From Petrosia ficiformis (taxonomy: Eukaryota > Porifera > Demospongiae > Haplosclerida > Petrosiidae), in the NCBI GenBank assembly GCA_947044365.1, contig OX345653.1, positions 4,366,001 to 4,430,000 on the forward strand: a stretch of DNA of 64,000 nucleotides. The letters are read 5' to 3'. Position 1 is the stretch's first letter; each line of letters begins with the position of its first letter. The translations under genes and the position numbers were made by a program. Shown here in pieces: positions 37,301-49,700 of this stretch. Below the pieces are notes generated by a model, which had not been told where the DNA came from, did not search any database, and saw only the letters and a list, made by a program, of their open reading frames with translations.

Positions 37301-38067
37301 CGTGATATCGAACTTCTTTGTCAGGATGTCGAAGAGAGTCCTTTAGTTGCTCAAATACTGGATGTTATGTATGCAACGCAGGTATATTCTCTGTTCATGT
37401 TAGTGTTATATGCAAGTAATGATGACTACAACTAAATCCATCCATTCATAATTACATTCACAGAGGGGATTGTATATGTATTGTTGAAGGTTTCATACAG
37501 AATTTTTTGTTAGGGAGGGAGACAATCAATGATGTGAAGACTGTTCCTAGAGGGTTTGGGGGTATGGTCCACTAGGAAATGTTTAAACTATATGCTCTCT
37601 GAGGTTGCTTCTCGCGCCTCAGAAGGCTTGTAGCTACATGTAAGGTGTTGTTGCAGGTTGAAATACATTTTGCATGAGAACTCAAATTAGGAGAGGGATA
37701 TCCCACCTCACTATGCATCATCATGGAATTTAATCAATGTATGATTACATGCTGATTCAGCAAGTTGAACAGTATCACTGCCGAGTCAGCATGTTAGCAG
37801 CATGTTAGATATACCCTATAGCTAAAATTCCAATGATGTGAAGTGACGTGCACAAACTCTTCTGTACCATTTCTGCATGCATGTATAATCCATTCATCAT
37901 GACCCCATTTAATGACCTATATTAATGATCTTTAGGATGGTTTTGAACAGCCAGAGGGAGAGGGAGAGGGAGAGGGAGAGCTTCCAGAAGACACTGGTAT
38001 TTACGATCCAGATGCTGTTGAATACGAGAACTACGAATATGAAGAAGACGAACAGGATGAGTATTAA
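34373..38067 (+). CDS. MAPRE1: EB1 / MAPRE microtubule plus-end tracking protein
   Basis: Seven exons, 34373-34493, 35355-35393, 35470-35576, 35871-36133, 36726-36873, 37235-37381, 37936-38067, join to 318 aa (human EB1 268). The N-terminal calponin-homology domain reads [20 protein letters not shown], then [11 protein letters not shown] and [18 protein letters not shown], all EB1 hallmarks. A Ser/Pro/Gly linker with a [12 protein letters not shown] run follows. The coiled-coil EBH domain ([18 protein letters not shown]) binds SxIP motifs. The tail is very acidic and ends DEY, comparable with the EEY end of EB1 that CAP-Gly proteins recognise. [15 protein letters not shown] stretch comes from a GAGGGA hexamer repeat near 37955. 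The spectraplakin at the start of the window carries SxIP motifs, a known EB1 ligand. Confidence 0.94.
34995..35300. repeat. Tandem duplication of about 145 bp in EB1 intron 1
   Basis: The block TACATGTATGTACTCATGTA through TTAGTAAACACCATATCATA and ATTAGTAAAGTCTCCTACAT occurs at about 35003-35145 and again at about 35150-35285, nearly identical. A small hairpin (GGTGACATCATCCC, later GGAGATGTCACCATCAT) lies just before it at 34820-34915. Confidence 0.8.
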
Positions 38068-38239
38068 TATACTAAGTTATACTGAAATGTACAAAGTTTT
38101 CATGAAATCAATTAAAACCACTACACACCAATATTGCACAAACTATATACATGTATTATGAAGTGTCATTAAATTAGATGCAAGTTTATAAAAAAAGAGT
38201 TTGGAGTTTCAAAGAATGATTTGTATATAATAATCCAGT

Positions 38240-38455
38240 ATTGTTGTAGTTACAGTAACCACTTTGTTATATAGTTATAGTTCAATTAACTAATGTAATA
38301 TTGAGAAGAGTTTTAGTAATTGACGCAAAGTGCTCATTAGTAGTTATAGTTATTACAGTAACTTGTAATTTAGTTGTAGTTTCATTAATTACAAGTCACA
38401 ATACATTCCTGAAGGGGATTTTAGTTATATAACTAAAACAACACTAGTACATACA
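38240..38455. repeat. Dispersed AT-rich TTTTAGTT element, further copy
   Basis: Ends with ATATAACTAAAACAACACTA, the complement of the TAGTGTTGTTTTAG start seen in other copies. Inner part is rich in TAGTTATAGTTA. It lies between EB1 and CLYBL. Confidence 0.6.
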
Positions 38456-38511
38456 CACAAATTGTATTCATTTAGTAAAATAACAACATACTATAATTAC
38501 AATCAATGAAT

Positions 38512-40586
38512 TCATTTGTGATGTAATGTTTTATACATGTTTACTATATTTTGTGCTTGTAATAGTAGCGGCCTGTCTATCATCTTGTCCTGGTATGTGA
38601 ATGCACCCTATAATGGATAAATAGATCAATCAATAGATAGATAGATGACTACTAAATGCAGAGGTGTGGAAATAGTGAGCCAACTGCCTGACATTTTGAC
38701 CCATTTTCATCACTCTTGTCCTGCTCCCTATATACTTTGTAGACAGTTCAGTTTCAATTTACTGGACATTCACTAAATTTATCAGACAAAGTCCTGTATG
38801 ACTGGCTGTTTCCATACCACTGACTAGATGTAGTTACGTACTTTGCCTGATTCTTCATGTTGATGGAATGCAGTTATCAATCCACGTGCCCATTCAGTCA
38901 ACTCGGGTGAAGGTGAGAACGAGTCTTGAACTATGGGTATCTGTCCTGGATGAATTATCTGTTTACCTATGACAGATAATGTATTGAGGAGCTGTTTGAT
39001 TTGGTAATGGAGTTCTAACCAGTAAATCCCATCCGTGATCCTTCAAGAGCTTGAATCCTTAAAGCATCCAGATCTAATGAAGACGAGTGTTTTATAAGTA
39101 CTGCATGTTGTGTGTATATATAGGTTGTAAGTCATAAAGCTAGACATTACAAACTGGTTTAATAAACACGTTATTAATATGCATTTGTAATTCGGTCTGA
39201 GAAAATAGGTACTCATGAAGCAGCATGTAAATAATGTCGTGGAAGCTGTGATATGTAAACAGATTAATAAATGTACCTGCTGTATTTTATTGGCTAAACA
39301 TGCAATACAACATCTAGAATAGCTTCATGAACTGAATAAACAAAACCTCAAGCTGATCACATAGTAACTTACTCTTGTAATCAATGCTAACAAGATCTAT
39401 AGCTTGAAGACCAAATTCTTTCACTGTTGTAACAAAATATTGTCTTGCGTAGATCAACTCACTAGATGACTCGGTCCTCTGTCCACCTATATGAAACATA
39501 ATTAATAACTTGTATATTGAGAAGTTCATAAATTATAATCATTGTTTTTTTGGAGTGAAATTTGCCCTTGGAGTGTCCCTGTCCTGTCCTGCATAATCTT
39601 AAACTAACTGTTATCTAATACCTCGTTACCTATAGTAGCAAGGAAATCATCAGATCCAAATATTACAGTCTCTAGTTTAAGATGTCTCAATCCATTCACT
39701 CCACACTGACATATATCGTGAAGTGATTTTAAAGATGATGGACTTTCGACTATTACATGAAGTGGAAGAGGTTTACAATGAGGATCACCTCTATGAAAAC
39801 CAACAGCAAAATCAAGCTACATTAAAATGAAATGAAATATCAAATAGATAATAATGAGATATTTCCCACAAGGTTTAGTCAAAACATTTGCTATCCCATG
39901 TACCATTATGTGGAACTAAGATACTCCATATATCCAGGTTAGATCTCAAGCTGTTACTCGTACCAAATTTAGTTTGCTTGTTTAAAATTGGGAAAAGGTA
40001 AGCATTTTTATAATTATTTTGTGAAATTATCCTTTTTTGAGGATTAGGTCACATGAATATTATATGTACATATATAATTATTGTGTTATATATATACCTG
40101 TTTTAAATGTTCAATGTTTTCACATTTCGGTAACATTAGTGCGTCTAGTTGGTTATTAGTACTGTTCATGAAAACAGCTGTCAAATCTAGTGATAATAAT
40201 CCTGAAGTAATGCCATTTATACGCACAACACATTCACTACTAGATTGCTGAACCACTGACAAACCCATCTGGATGTTTTTCCGAGCTGTACTCTACAAAA
40301 TATAGATTATTAATAGTAAGGTCTATCCCATTACTACACACACTTTTTGATTACTTGCTACTCCATCTTCAAAGTCTAGTACAACCGTATCCACACTCAA
40401 TGAGGGAATTTTACGTATTTTCCTCTCATCTGATGCTGGTACGTACATAACTGCTCTTCGAGGGAAGAATCTCCCTTTATGACTACTTGACATATGCACA
40501 TCACATGTTTGTGAAAGTCCAGGTTCAAGGACTCTCATATGATTTCTTATAGATCCAAGATATTGAAACACCCTGTTGAAAGACAT
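38512..40586 (-). CDS. CLYBL: CLYBL, citramalyl-CoA lyase
   Basis: Mitochondrial HpcH/HpaI-type lyase that splits citramalyl-CoA in the itaconate/C5 pathway and thereby protects vitamin B12. Seven exons, 40344-40586, 40098-40292, 39630-39816, 39373-39486, 39020-39073, 38842-38966, 38512-38607, join to 337 aa (human 340). Family runs: PRRAVMYVPASDERKIRKIP, VVLDFEDGVA (metal-binding Glu/Asp), VRINGITSGL, LMLPKCE, VIFGSDDFLATIG, EFGLQAIDLVSID and RMGFTGKQIIHPGQI. The N-terminus is basic and Ser-rich, as expected for a mitochondrial presequence. Confidence 0.93.
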
Positions 40587-41063
40587 ACCATCATAAACCC
40601 TACACGTGTTTTATGGGCAGGTCTTTGCACTACTGCGCATGCGTAATTCTTGGCGAAGCTATTTCTGCAAAGTGAAAAAAGGTAAGCATATTATATATTA
40701 TATATATATAGTGTTTTGTTTTCCTTGCGAGTGTAAACTGTCAATGACCTACAGGTGGAAAGTGTCAAGAGAGGAGACTGTACACAGCTCAAGCAGATAA
40801 AAGTTAGTTATTAATTAAATATAATTGGTTTGTATACAGTTGTTAGTATATCCAAATTAAAACTCTTCCACTATGTGTGTTACCATATACAATTATACTA
40901 TATTATGTATATTATTGTATTAATATAATGTACTTTATAAGGATCCAAATTGTAATTAATTTGTTTTCACAATTTGTTATTATATAAGGTGTGTTATTTC
41001 TGATGTCATTCTATTTTAAATATTGTATATATATATCTATTTATCATCCTATTTAGAAAGATT
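40587..41063. promoter_or_regulatory. Divergent CLYBL / CYRI promoter with an NRF1-like site
   Basis: TGCGCATGCGTA at 40634-40645 matches the NRF1 palindrome consensus, a site typical of bidirectional and mitochondrial gene promoters. GAAAAAAG|GTAAGC at about 40680 looks like a splice donor, so 40600-40680 is probably a 5' UTR exon of CYRI that joins to the acceptor just before 41056. The 64-codon frame here is not a separate gene. Confidence 0.55.
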
Positions 41064-42554
41064 ATGGGTAATCTATTGAGAGTCCTGAACGACAAGGGCC
41101 CAGTTCCAAAGGTTGATTTTTACGTTGATTTTGAGAGTAAGTTGATAATAAATATAATTATGTAAATATTCCTCTGGGATATATATATATGCATATAAAT
41201 TAATTATTAATGTATTATGTATCATGAGATGTGCTATATGAATGCATTATTACATTCAAGATAGTAAATAGTTGATAGATGAGTTGATAGATAAATTAAT
41301 GAACAGATGGACAGATAGATAGATAGATGGATGGATGGATAGACAGACAGATAGATAGATAGATAGATAGATAGATGGATAGATAGATAGATAGATAGAT
41401 AGACAGATAGATGGATAGTTAGGTGGGTAGATAAAATGCATTGAGTATTTTTCATATGCACAGTCTATGCTACACTAATAATGAGGTATGGTGATTATAT
41501 AATTATGAACTGATTAAGACGGGAAGTTTAACTATTTAAAATTTGAATGGAGCCCACTTGTGAAATTTTAAATTTTACTATCTATTAATGTTTCTGTGTG
41601 TGTTATGTCTGTGTCTGTCTGTCTATGTGTCTGTCTATGTGTTGCGTGTGTCTGTCTGTCTGTCTGTCTATGTGTTGTGTGTGTGTCTGTCTGTCTATGT
41701 GTTGTGTGTATCTGTCTATCTATGTGTTGTGTGTATCTGTCTGTCTATGTGTTGTGTGTATCTGTCTGTCTATGTGTTGTGTGTGTGTCTGTCTGTCTAT
41801 GTGTTGTGTGTATCTGTCTGTCTATGTGTTGTGTGTATCTGTCTATCTATGTGTTGTGTGTATCTGTCTGTCTATGTGTTGTGTGTATCTGTCTGTCTAT
41901 GTGTTGTGTGTATCTGTCTGTCTATGTGTTGTGTGTGTGTGTCTGTCTATGTATTGTGTGTATCTGTCTGTCTACGTGTTGTGTGTATCTGTCTGTCTAT
42001 GTGTTGTGTGTATCTGTCTGTCTATGTGTTGTGTGTATCTGTCTGTCTATGTGTTGTGTGTATCTGTCTGTCTATGTGTTGTGTGTGTGTGTTTGCTAAT
42101 GATGATTGCATTGCAAATATTATTAACACATGTACATATATGGTATTTGAGTACTGCTGACTAATGATTGGTAATATACACTTATTAAGTGTAATTTGAA
42201 TCATTGTCTCTGAATGGATAAATGTTTTAATTGTAATTTAGTATGTTTTAATGTGTATGTACGTATACATGTATGTTTGTACTTTAAGAGTAGTTTGTGT
42301 GTGCTAATATGGACTTACCGATAGTTTGTGTGTGCTAATGTGGACTTACTATTGTCCTGATAGTTTGTGTGTGCTAATGTGGACTTACTATTGTCCTGAT
42401 AGTTTGTGTGTGCTAATGTGGACTTACTATTGTCCTGATAGTTTGTGTGTGCTAATGTGGACTTACTATTGTCCTGATAGTTTGTGTGTGCTAATGTGGA
42501 CTTACTACTGCATATGCATTGATTATAGTATACATACATACATACATGTATAAG

Positions 42555-42588
<34 letters not shown>

Positions 42589-43980
42589 ATTAGGTGCACA
42601 GCCTACTGATATTGAACGTGAAGTATATACAAAAGTGGAGGAAGTTTTAAGTAAAGCCCCTGGTATTATAGAAGAACTACGAGCTTATCAAGGTGCTGGA
42701 GAAGCGATACGAGAAGTTAGTGGACCTATCTATTCTATTTTTCCCATACATCATCATCAATTGTTATATTCCATGGACAGGCAATATCCAAACCACAAAG
42801 CTCAGAACATCAGGATAGAGTGTGGCAACTGGTGTGTCCCTTAGTACAACAGTTACGGAATTATTACGAATATGCTATAGAACTGGAAACAGCACTTTGT
42901 GATATTTTAACTGAACTTTGTAATCCAGATATGTCGGCTGTAGAACACTTAGAAAAACAACAGGTTTGTGTATCAGTGAATATCTGTTATGTGTTTGTGT
43001 GTGTGTGCATCTATTTGTGAATGTCTATGTCTTTGTACATTTATCTATCTATGTGTGTGAGTGTCTATGTCTTTGTACATTTATCTATCTATGTGTGTGA
43101 GTGTCTATGTCTTTGTACATTTATCTATCTATGTGTGTGAGTGTCTATGTGCAATTTTCTATTGCATCTGTATTTTTGTACATTTATCTATGTATGCATG
43201 TTTGTGTGTGTTTGTGAGTGTCTATGTGCAATTTTCTATTGTGTGTGCTTGTGTTTGTGTTTGCATGTGTATACATCTGTTTGTATGTGTCTATGTCTTC
43301 ATACATTCATGTATGTATGTGTATGTCTGTTTGTGAGTGTCTATGTGCATTTCGCTGTTATGTGTGAGTACATGTATATGTATACATCTGTTTATCTTTG
43401 TATATCTTTCTATTTATGTGTGTTTGTAATTTTATGTGTGCGTGTGTGTGTCTCTGTGCTTTTGTGCAATATCTATGTGTTGTAAATAAAGTCTGTATTT
43501 TTGTAAATATATTTGTAATTAATTGTTACATAATTACAATATACAAGTATTATATGATATAACTTGTTATTAAATGAAGGTATGATGGTGTATATATTTC
43601 ATTATTATAAACTATACTATACAAACAAGCAAACAACCTTTGCTTGGATTAGTGCCTTTTCAAAACACTACCACAGAACAGCTATATATGGTGTTATTAA
43701 ATATCATTAATCATTGACTGTACTCTATACATGTCATTAAGTTAGTGTGTGTGGGGTAAATAGATATTCATAGTTATATGTGAATATATTTTACCAAATA
43801 TGGTGTAACTATTAATAGAATAATTAAAATACCAAACATACTTATAGTCTATTACAACATACATATATACATACATACATACATGCATACATACATACAT
43901 ACATACATACATACATACATACATACATACATACATACATACATACATACATGGCATTACATACATACATACATACATAT

Positions 43981-44039
<59 letters not shown>

Positions 44040-44200
44040 CATACATACATACATACATACATACATACATACATACATACATACATACATACATACAAAC
44101 AGATATACATACATACATACATACATACATACATACATACATACATACATACATACAAAAAGATATATATAAATATATACATACATGCATACATACATAC

Positions 44201-44231
<31 letters not shown>

Positions 44232-44319
44232 CATACATACATACATACACGTACATACATACATACATACTTACATACATACATACATACATACATATAT
44301 ACATACATACATACATACA

Positions 44320-44352
<33 letters not shown>

Positions 44353-46221
44353 TCATATACATTTACATAGGCTATTACGAAGCAGTTAGCTCATATATTA
44401 GATTTCACACTCATGTTCGATGACCTTAAGGTAAGTCACATGACATACCATATATACATCATAACATGTTCTAATTATATTCATAGATGAATAATCCACA
44501 AATTCAGAATGATTTTAGTTATTACAGAAGAACTTTAAACAGACGAAAAATGGTATGTAAAAGTGATTCATCTATTTCAAAATAGAAGTTATTATTTTGT
44601 ATTTTGTAGGAAGAAGTCTCGATGGGTGTGGCAGGGGGACCAGATCTTCCTGATGATGTAGCTAACAGAATGTCACTATTTTATGCTAACCCAACTCCTA
44701 TGTTAAATACATTAGCAACAGCAACATCTCGTCTAGTTAGTGAAGATAATAAAGTAAGTGTATTGGAACAGAGAGTGCTTTGAAAAACATTATTATTCAA
44801 TTAAGACTGTAATATTGCTCTAATGAATGAATATTTAATGAGAGGTGTATTCAATTTAATTAATTTCATTACTTTAGCATCCACGAATTACTCTTGATCA
44901 TGCGACAGAGTGTCTGTGTACAATGGCTTCCATATGTAGAGTAATCAATGAGAATCCGTAAGTATATAATTGTACTGATTTTCTCAGTAATGTCGATATT
45001 TATGTACATGTACAATGGTGTCATACTGGGGAATTCCCCATATTATCTAATAACAACAACTACATGTACATTACATGAAAATTCATGTGCCTAGTGTGCT
45101 AGCAATAGGCGTAGAAACAATTAACAAACAAACAAGCAGCCACACTGGGTTAGAAAATTCATAAAACACAGTCACAAAGGACTATTAAAGCAGCCACCCT
45201 GGCCTAGGATCAGCCACACACACACATTCGTTACAGGCCTTCTAGTCTCCTCCCAAACATCCTATATTAAATTCCCTTTCCATCTCAATCTTTCATCTTT
45301 ACTTTCTCATTTTAATCTTCATTTCCTCCTTTTCATCTCCTCTTCCCCATTCTCCTCCTCCTCCTCACTCACCTTTTATTCAACTCAGAGTTTATAAGAC
45401 AAGGTTTCAGAATGAAGAGACTGTTATTTTTACTTTACGGGTAATGGTAGGAGTGATAATACTATATGATCACTTACATCCTGTTGGGGCTTTTGCAAAG
45501 AAGGCAGCTATTGATGTTAGTATTTTAAACACACACATGTATCTATTAATTATATCATGTTCGTAATCTCTAGATGAGATCTTCTATTAGGGTCATAAAA
45601 GAACATCCATCTTGTGCTGTAGGATTAATAAATGCTCTGAAGTAAGTGTTCAGTTGTTTCATCCACTAGTCCATTATCCTTCCCATTCTTTAATCATTAG
45701 CCCATTGTTTCATCTGTTAGTTGATTGTCCTTTCTATTATTTCGTCCATTAGTCCATGGTCCTTTCCATTAGTTCATTGTCCTTTCTATTGTTTCGTCCA
45801 TTAGTCCATGGTCCTTTCCATTAGCCCATTGTTTCATCCATTAGTTCATTGTCCTTTCTATTGTTTCATCCATTAGTTCATTGTCCTTTCTATTGTTTCA
45901 TCCATTAGTCCATTGTCCTTTCCATTAGCCCATTGTTTCATCCATTAGTTCATTGTCCTTTCCATTGTTTCATCCATTAGTCCATGGTCCTTTCCATTAG
46001 CCCATTTTTTCATCCATTAGTTCATTTCCTTTCTATTGTTTCATCCATTAGTCCATTGTCCTTTCCATTAGCCCATTGTTTCATCCATTAGTGCATTGTC
46101 CTTTCCATTGTTTCATCCATTTTAAGTAGTTTAATCATTATTCTATCAATATTTCAGATTTAACACAAAACATTTCAATGATGAAGCCACACCGAGGGCC
46201 ACTAAAACCTTACTCTCTTGA
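41064..46221 (+). CDS. CYRIB: CYRI (FAM49), Rac1-binding inhibitor of the WAVE complex
   Basis: Ten exons, 41064-41136, 42594-42715, 42781-42963, 44371-44430, 44487-44552, 44610-44753, 44878-44957, 45389-45515, 45574-45641, 46158-46221, join to 328 aa (human 324). CYRI binds active Rac1 and restrains WAVE-Arp2/3 actin assembly. The MGNLLRVL start is an N-myristoylation signal identical in position to the human protein. Other matches: [63 protein letters not shown] and the [15 protein letters not shown] end. Introns 1 and 3 are filled with satellites. The last intron and last exon are duplicated downstream at 53351-53512. Confidence 0.95.
41275..41415. repeat. (GATA)n microsatellite
   Basis: GATA/GATG/GACA tract in CYRI intron 1. 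Confidence 0.85.
41588..42092. repeat. Minisatellite, unit GTATCTGTCTGTCTATGTGTTGT
   Basis: About 20 units of a 24-28 bp sequence containing TCTGTCTGTCTATGTGTTGT, in CYRI intron 1. Units differ mainly in the number of GT and CTGT steps. It reads as Cys/Val/Ser/Leu frames on the plus strand, which is not evidence of a gene. Confidence 0.9.
42290..42510. repeat. 39 bp tandem repeat, about five copies
   Basis: Units of TAGTTTGTGTGTGCTAATGT followed by GGACTTACTATTGTCCTGA. The inner three units are identical; the first and last are partial. In CYRI intron 1, just before the exon at 42594. Confidence 0.92.
43020..43345. repeat. Degenerate minisatellite in CYRI intron 3
   Basis: Units with GTGTCTATGTCTTTGTACAT then TTATCTATCTATGTGTGTGA repeat about four times, then decay into related variants. 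Confidence 0.8.
43855..44365. repeat. (ACAT)n microsatellite, about 500 bp
   Basis: Long ACAT array in CYRI intron 3, ending just before the acceptor at 44370. Confidence 0.92.
45655..46135 (+). repeat. Minisatellite CATCCATTAGTCCATTGTCC in the last CYRI intron
   Basis: Units combining CCTTTCCATTAGCCCATTG, TTTCATCCATTAGTTCATTG and TCCTTTCTATTG repeat for about 480 bp. The 5' breakpoint of the large tandem duplication (46060) falls inside this array. Confidence 0.9.
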
Positions 46222-46639
46222 AGCGGACAGTTTTAGAGTCATCCAATAGATAAATGTATCTTTTATGCAACTAATAATTAATTAATGAGATTTATATTTG
46301 TTTGTTATTAGTATTTTATTTTATAGATTAATTAATTATAATTGATTACTGAAACACTTTTGTATTATGTATTATATATTATTATTATTATTATTATTAT
46401 TATGTATGTATGTATGTACAAAAACAACACATCTTTTATATTCTGTGAAAAAGAAGATAAGTAACTAATTATTATTCATTACTAATAAAAATTAATTACA
46501 GTTAATTAATTTGTGGCGGGAATAACTAGATCTACTCCACCTCCTACAGCTGGAAGAGAAAGGTTATATTATATAATAGTATAATAATATCATACTAAAT
46601 TATATTTCATGTTGTAACTTAGAGGTCCTTGAGGTAGAG
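46222..46639. other. Intergenic region, CYRI to ATAD2 (first copy)
   Basis: CYRI 3' UTR, an (ATT)n run near 46378-46402, a GTAT run, then the ATAD2 leader. It is repeated almost exactly at 53513-53930. Confidence 0.7.
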
Positions 46640-46703
46640 ATGGATAAAACAACAAGTCCTACTGGGTATGATATATATAGATATATAATATATGTAATAA
46701 TTA

Positions 46704-46761
<58 letters not shown>

Positions 46762-49700
46762 CTATTTGAGTTTTTATGTATCTGTAGGGATTTTGTTCCT
46801 AATTCACTTTCTGATGAAGCTTTAGACACACCTGGTACATGTAAATGTGAGGTTGGGTCCTCAAACTACAGTATGGGAACGAGGATAAAAAAGAGATTAA
46901 AATTGGCAGAGGATGAACTCTCAAGACAAGTGAATGAAACTACAAAATCTAAAGGCAATCAAAGGTTGGTATTTGCTCTTCAAATTTAAACTTCATTCAT
47001 GTTCACCTTGTCCTCAGAAAAATGTCTATAATTTAAGTTTGGAAGGACCAACAATCTTTTCACCTGCACTATTTTCATATAATTATTCTTCCCGTTCTTT
47101 TTTGTGTATGCCAAATTTCAATCCATTGCTTCATTATTGAGTTACAGTATAATCATGTATTAACCTTATGACATTACACTATACACTATAGTATATATAA
47201 AGTCATCACATCATAATTTTGAGGTCATCGTAATGTGAACAGAGTATATAGTTGGTTTCAATCCAAAACAGTTTATTAGTGCTCACTTAACAAATTATCT
47301 AATTCCAGTGGTTCCCTATTTCAAATTCACAAGCACACATAATAATTATATTTTGCTATTTTTCACAAAGATCCCCTTTTGATATTCGACCATGGTCAAT
47401 ATTATTATTATATTTAGTTATTAGTAAATATTATGTGTTTGTATTTATATATTATGTAATCTCGTTAGGATCTCTACCCGTAGGGATGAAATTGTGTTTA
47501 ATAGAGGAAAGAGAAGGAGAGAAAAACACTCATATCCTTTGCTTCCTCTGAGACGAAGTAAGAGAGAGAAGAGATTGACATATGCTAACTTCACTCCACA
47601 AGAAATGAATAGAACAATTCTTAATCCTCATTCAATTAATATAATAGATTCCTCAGAGGTACTTGCATAAATGTATGTATGTATGTACATGTATGTATTT
47701 ATGTATGTGTGTGCATGTATGTATATGTATATATGTTTGTGTGTATGTACATGTATGTATATGTATATATGTATGTGTGTATGTACATGTATGTATATGT
47801 ATGTGTGTATGTACATGTATGTATTTATGTATGTGTTAATTTCAGGAAGAAATGGAACCTTATGAGAAACTGCTGTCACCAATGGGGAAAAAAATGAGAA
47901 AATTTGAAAGGAAAGTATCGGCACATCATTATTTAACTCGTTCCTCACATCAGTTGAACGTGTCTACTGTATGGAAACATGAGGAAAATGACGACAAAAC
48001 AGAGCACAGAGAAGAGAAGGAAGATGAACATGAGGAGGTGGAAGAAGAAGAGGAAGAGGAGGAAGAACAAGAGGAGGAGGAGGAGGAGGAGGAGGGAGAG
48101 GATGATGAGGAGGATGAAGAGGTGGAGGATGAGGAGACTGGGTATTACAATCTTCGAAAAAGACGTCCAGTTCTCTATCAATACCAACCTGTTATACAGG
48201 TTAGTAAAACTGGTTTGACTATATGTATATAATTATTAAACATGTAACTTGTGTTAGGTGGTCGATAATAAACCTCGACAGACTAAATCTGAAAGAAGAC
48301 AGAAGTCGTATTCTTTAGGGCCATCAGCATATCAATCCAGGAAAAATAGACACGCCGAAAGACAAGCTCACCAGGTAATGATGAATAGATAATTTAGGGG
48401 ATAAATAAATGGATAGACAGATAACAGGTCAACAGATGGAGAGATAGACAGGCTGATGGACAGACAAATTAACTGACAATGAGATACTAATGTAGATAGA
48501 CTTACGAATGGTTAAGTAAACTACTGAATTATGAAGTCATCCTTTCTCTAGTATTCTAGTACATCAGAGAGTGAAGATTCTGATGAAGCCAAGTTTCAAC
48601 GTCGTAAAGCTCGGAGTATGAAGAGAGCTCGTAACGAGTGTCTTCCAATGAACTTTACTCCAGAAGATTTGACAAAGGGTACAATACGAGATCGTGTTAG
48701 AGTAGGTGCTAGCTTGGCTGATGTGAGTCCCATGACTATCGATAGGAGTATTAATTTTAACAGTATAGGCGGTTTGAAACATCATCTCAGAGCTCTGAAA
48801 GAAATGATAGTATTTCCTTTACTATATCCTGAAGTATTTGATAAGTTCCAAATTGCTCCTCCAAGAGGTGTCCTGTTTCATGGAGCACCAGGTATGGTGA
48901 TAGTGTCTGTGTGTGTGTGTTACTTAATCAATGATATCACTTAGCTGTAATATACTCAATTAACATTTACTCTTTCAATTTAAACTCTGAGAGTGTTCAT
49001 AACTATTTGAAAAACTCTTTTATTTCATATTATTATCCTTCCCATTATACATACAGGTATGTTAAATATTTATAGTATAATTATTACCCACTAAGAAATA
49101 TTATTAAATACATGTATTTATTGTTTTTATTTTAGGTTGTGGTAAAACACTTGTCGCTAGAGCATTAGCTAATGAATGTTCTAAAGATGGTCGTAATGTT
49201 GCTTTTTTCATGCGTAAAGGAGCTGACTGCCTTAGTAAATGGGTTGGAGAGAGCGAGAGACAATTACGACTTCTTTTTGATCAGGTAATGATAGAATATC
49301 AGGCAATAAATGTAATATTTTACTAACTAAATCTTTTCTACTCTTAGGCTTATCAGATGCGTCCCTCCATTATATTCTTTGATGAGATAGATGGGTTAGC
49401 CCCTGTCAGATCAACTCGTCAAGACCAAATCCACTCTTCCATTGTATCCACTCTTTTGGCACTGATGGATGGGTTGGATAGTCGAGGGGAGATTGTAATT
49501 ATTGGAGCCACTAACAGGATTGATGCAATTGACCCTGCCCTCAGAAGACCTGGAAGATTTGATAGAGAATTTATATTCCCACTACCTTCTAGACAGGTAA
49601 GTTACTCAAACAGAAGATAGTCTTTAGTCATGACCTATGTAGTAGCATATCATGTACAAAGACTAATAGCTCAGTGCTCTGTATCTAAATCCAATGGCCA

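Noticed and set aside
37955..37980. GAGGGA repeat as an intronic microsatellite
   Set aside because: It is coding: the hexamer gives the GEGEGEGE stretch of the EB1 acidic tail, in frame with the conserved end.
40606..40800. 64-codon frame beginning MFYGQVF
   Set aside because: Most likely a 5' UTR exon and intron of CYRI; the true start is the MGN at 41064, as in the human protein.
41588..42164. Cys-rich frames of about 190 codons
   Set aside because: Translation of the TCTGTCTATGTGTTGT minisatellite in CYRI intron 1, not a cysteine-rich protein gene.
42290..42510. Possible CRISPR-like array
   Set aside because: Units are contiguous 39 bp tandem repeats without unique spacers, inside an intron of an animal gene.
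47945..48232. Lys/Arg-rich and Leu-rich frames overlapping the ATAD2 acidic exon
   Set aside because: Other-frame readings of the GAA/GAG run that encodes the ATAD2 acidic stretch; same for 55355-55619.
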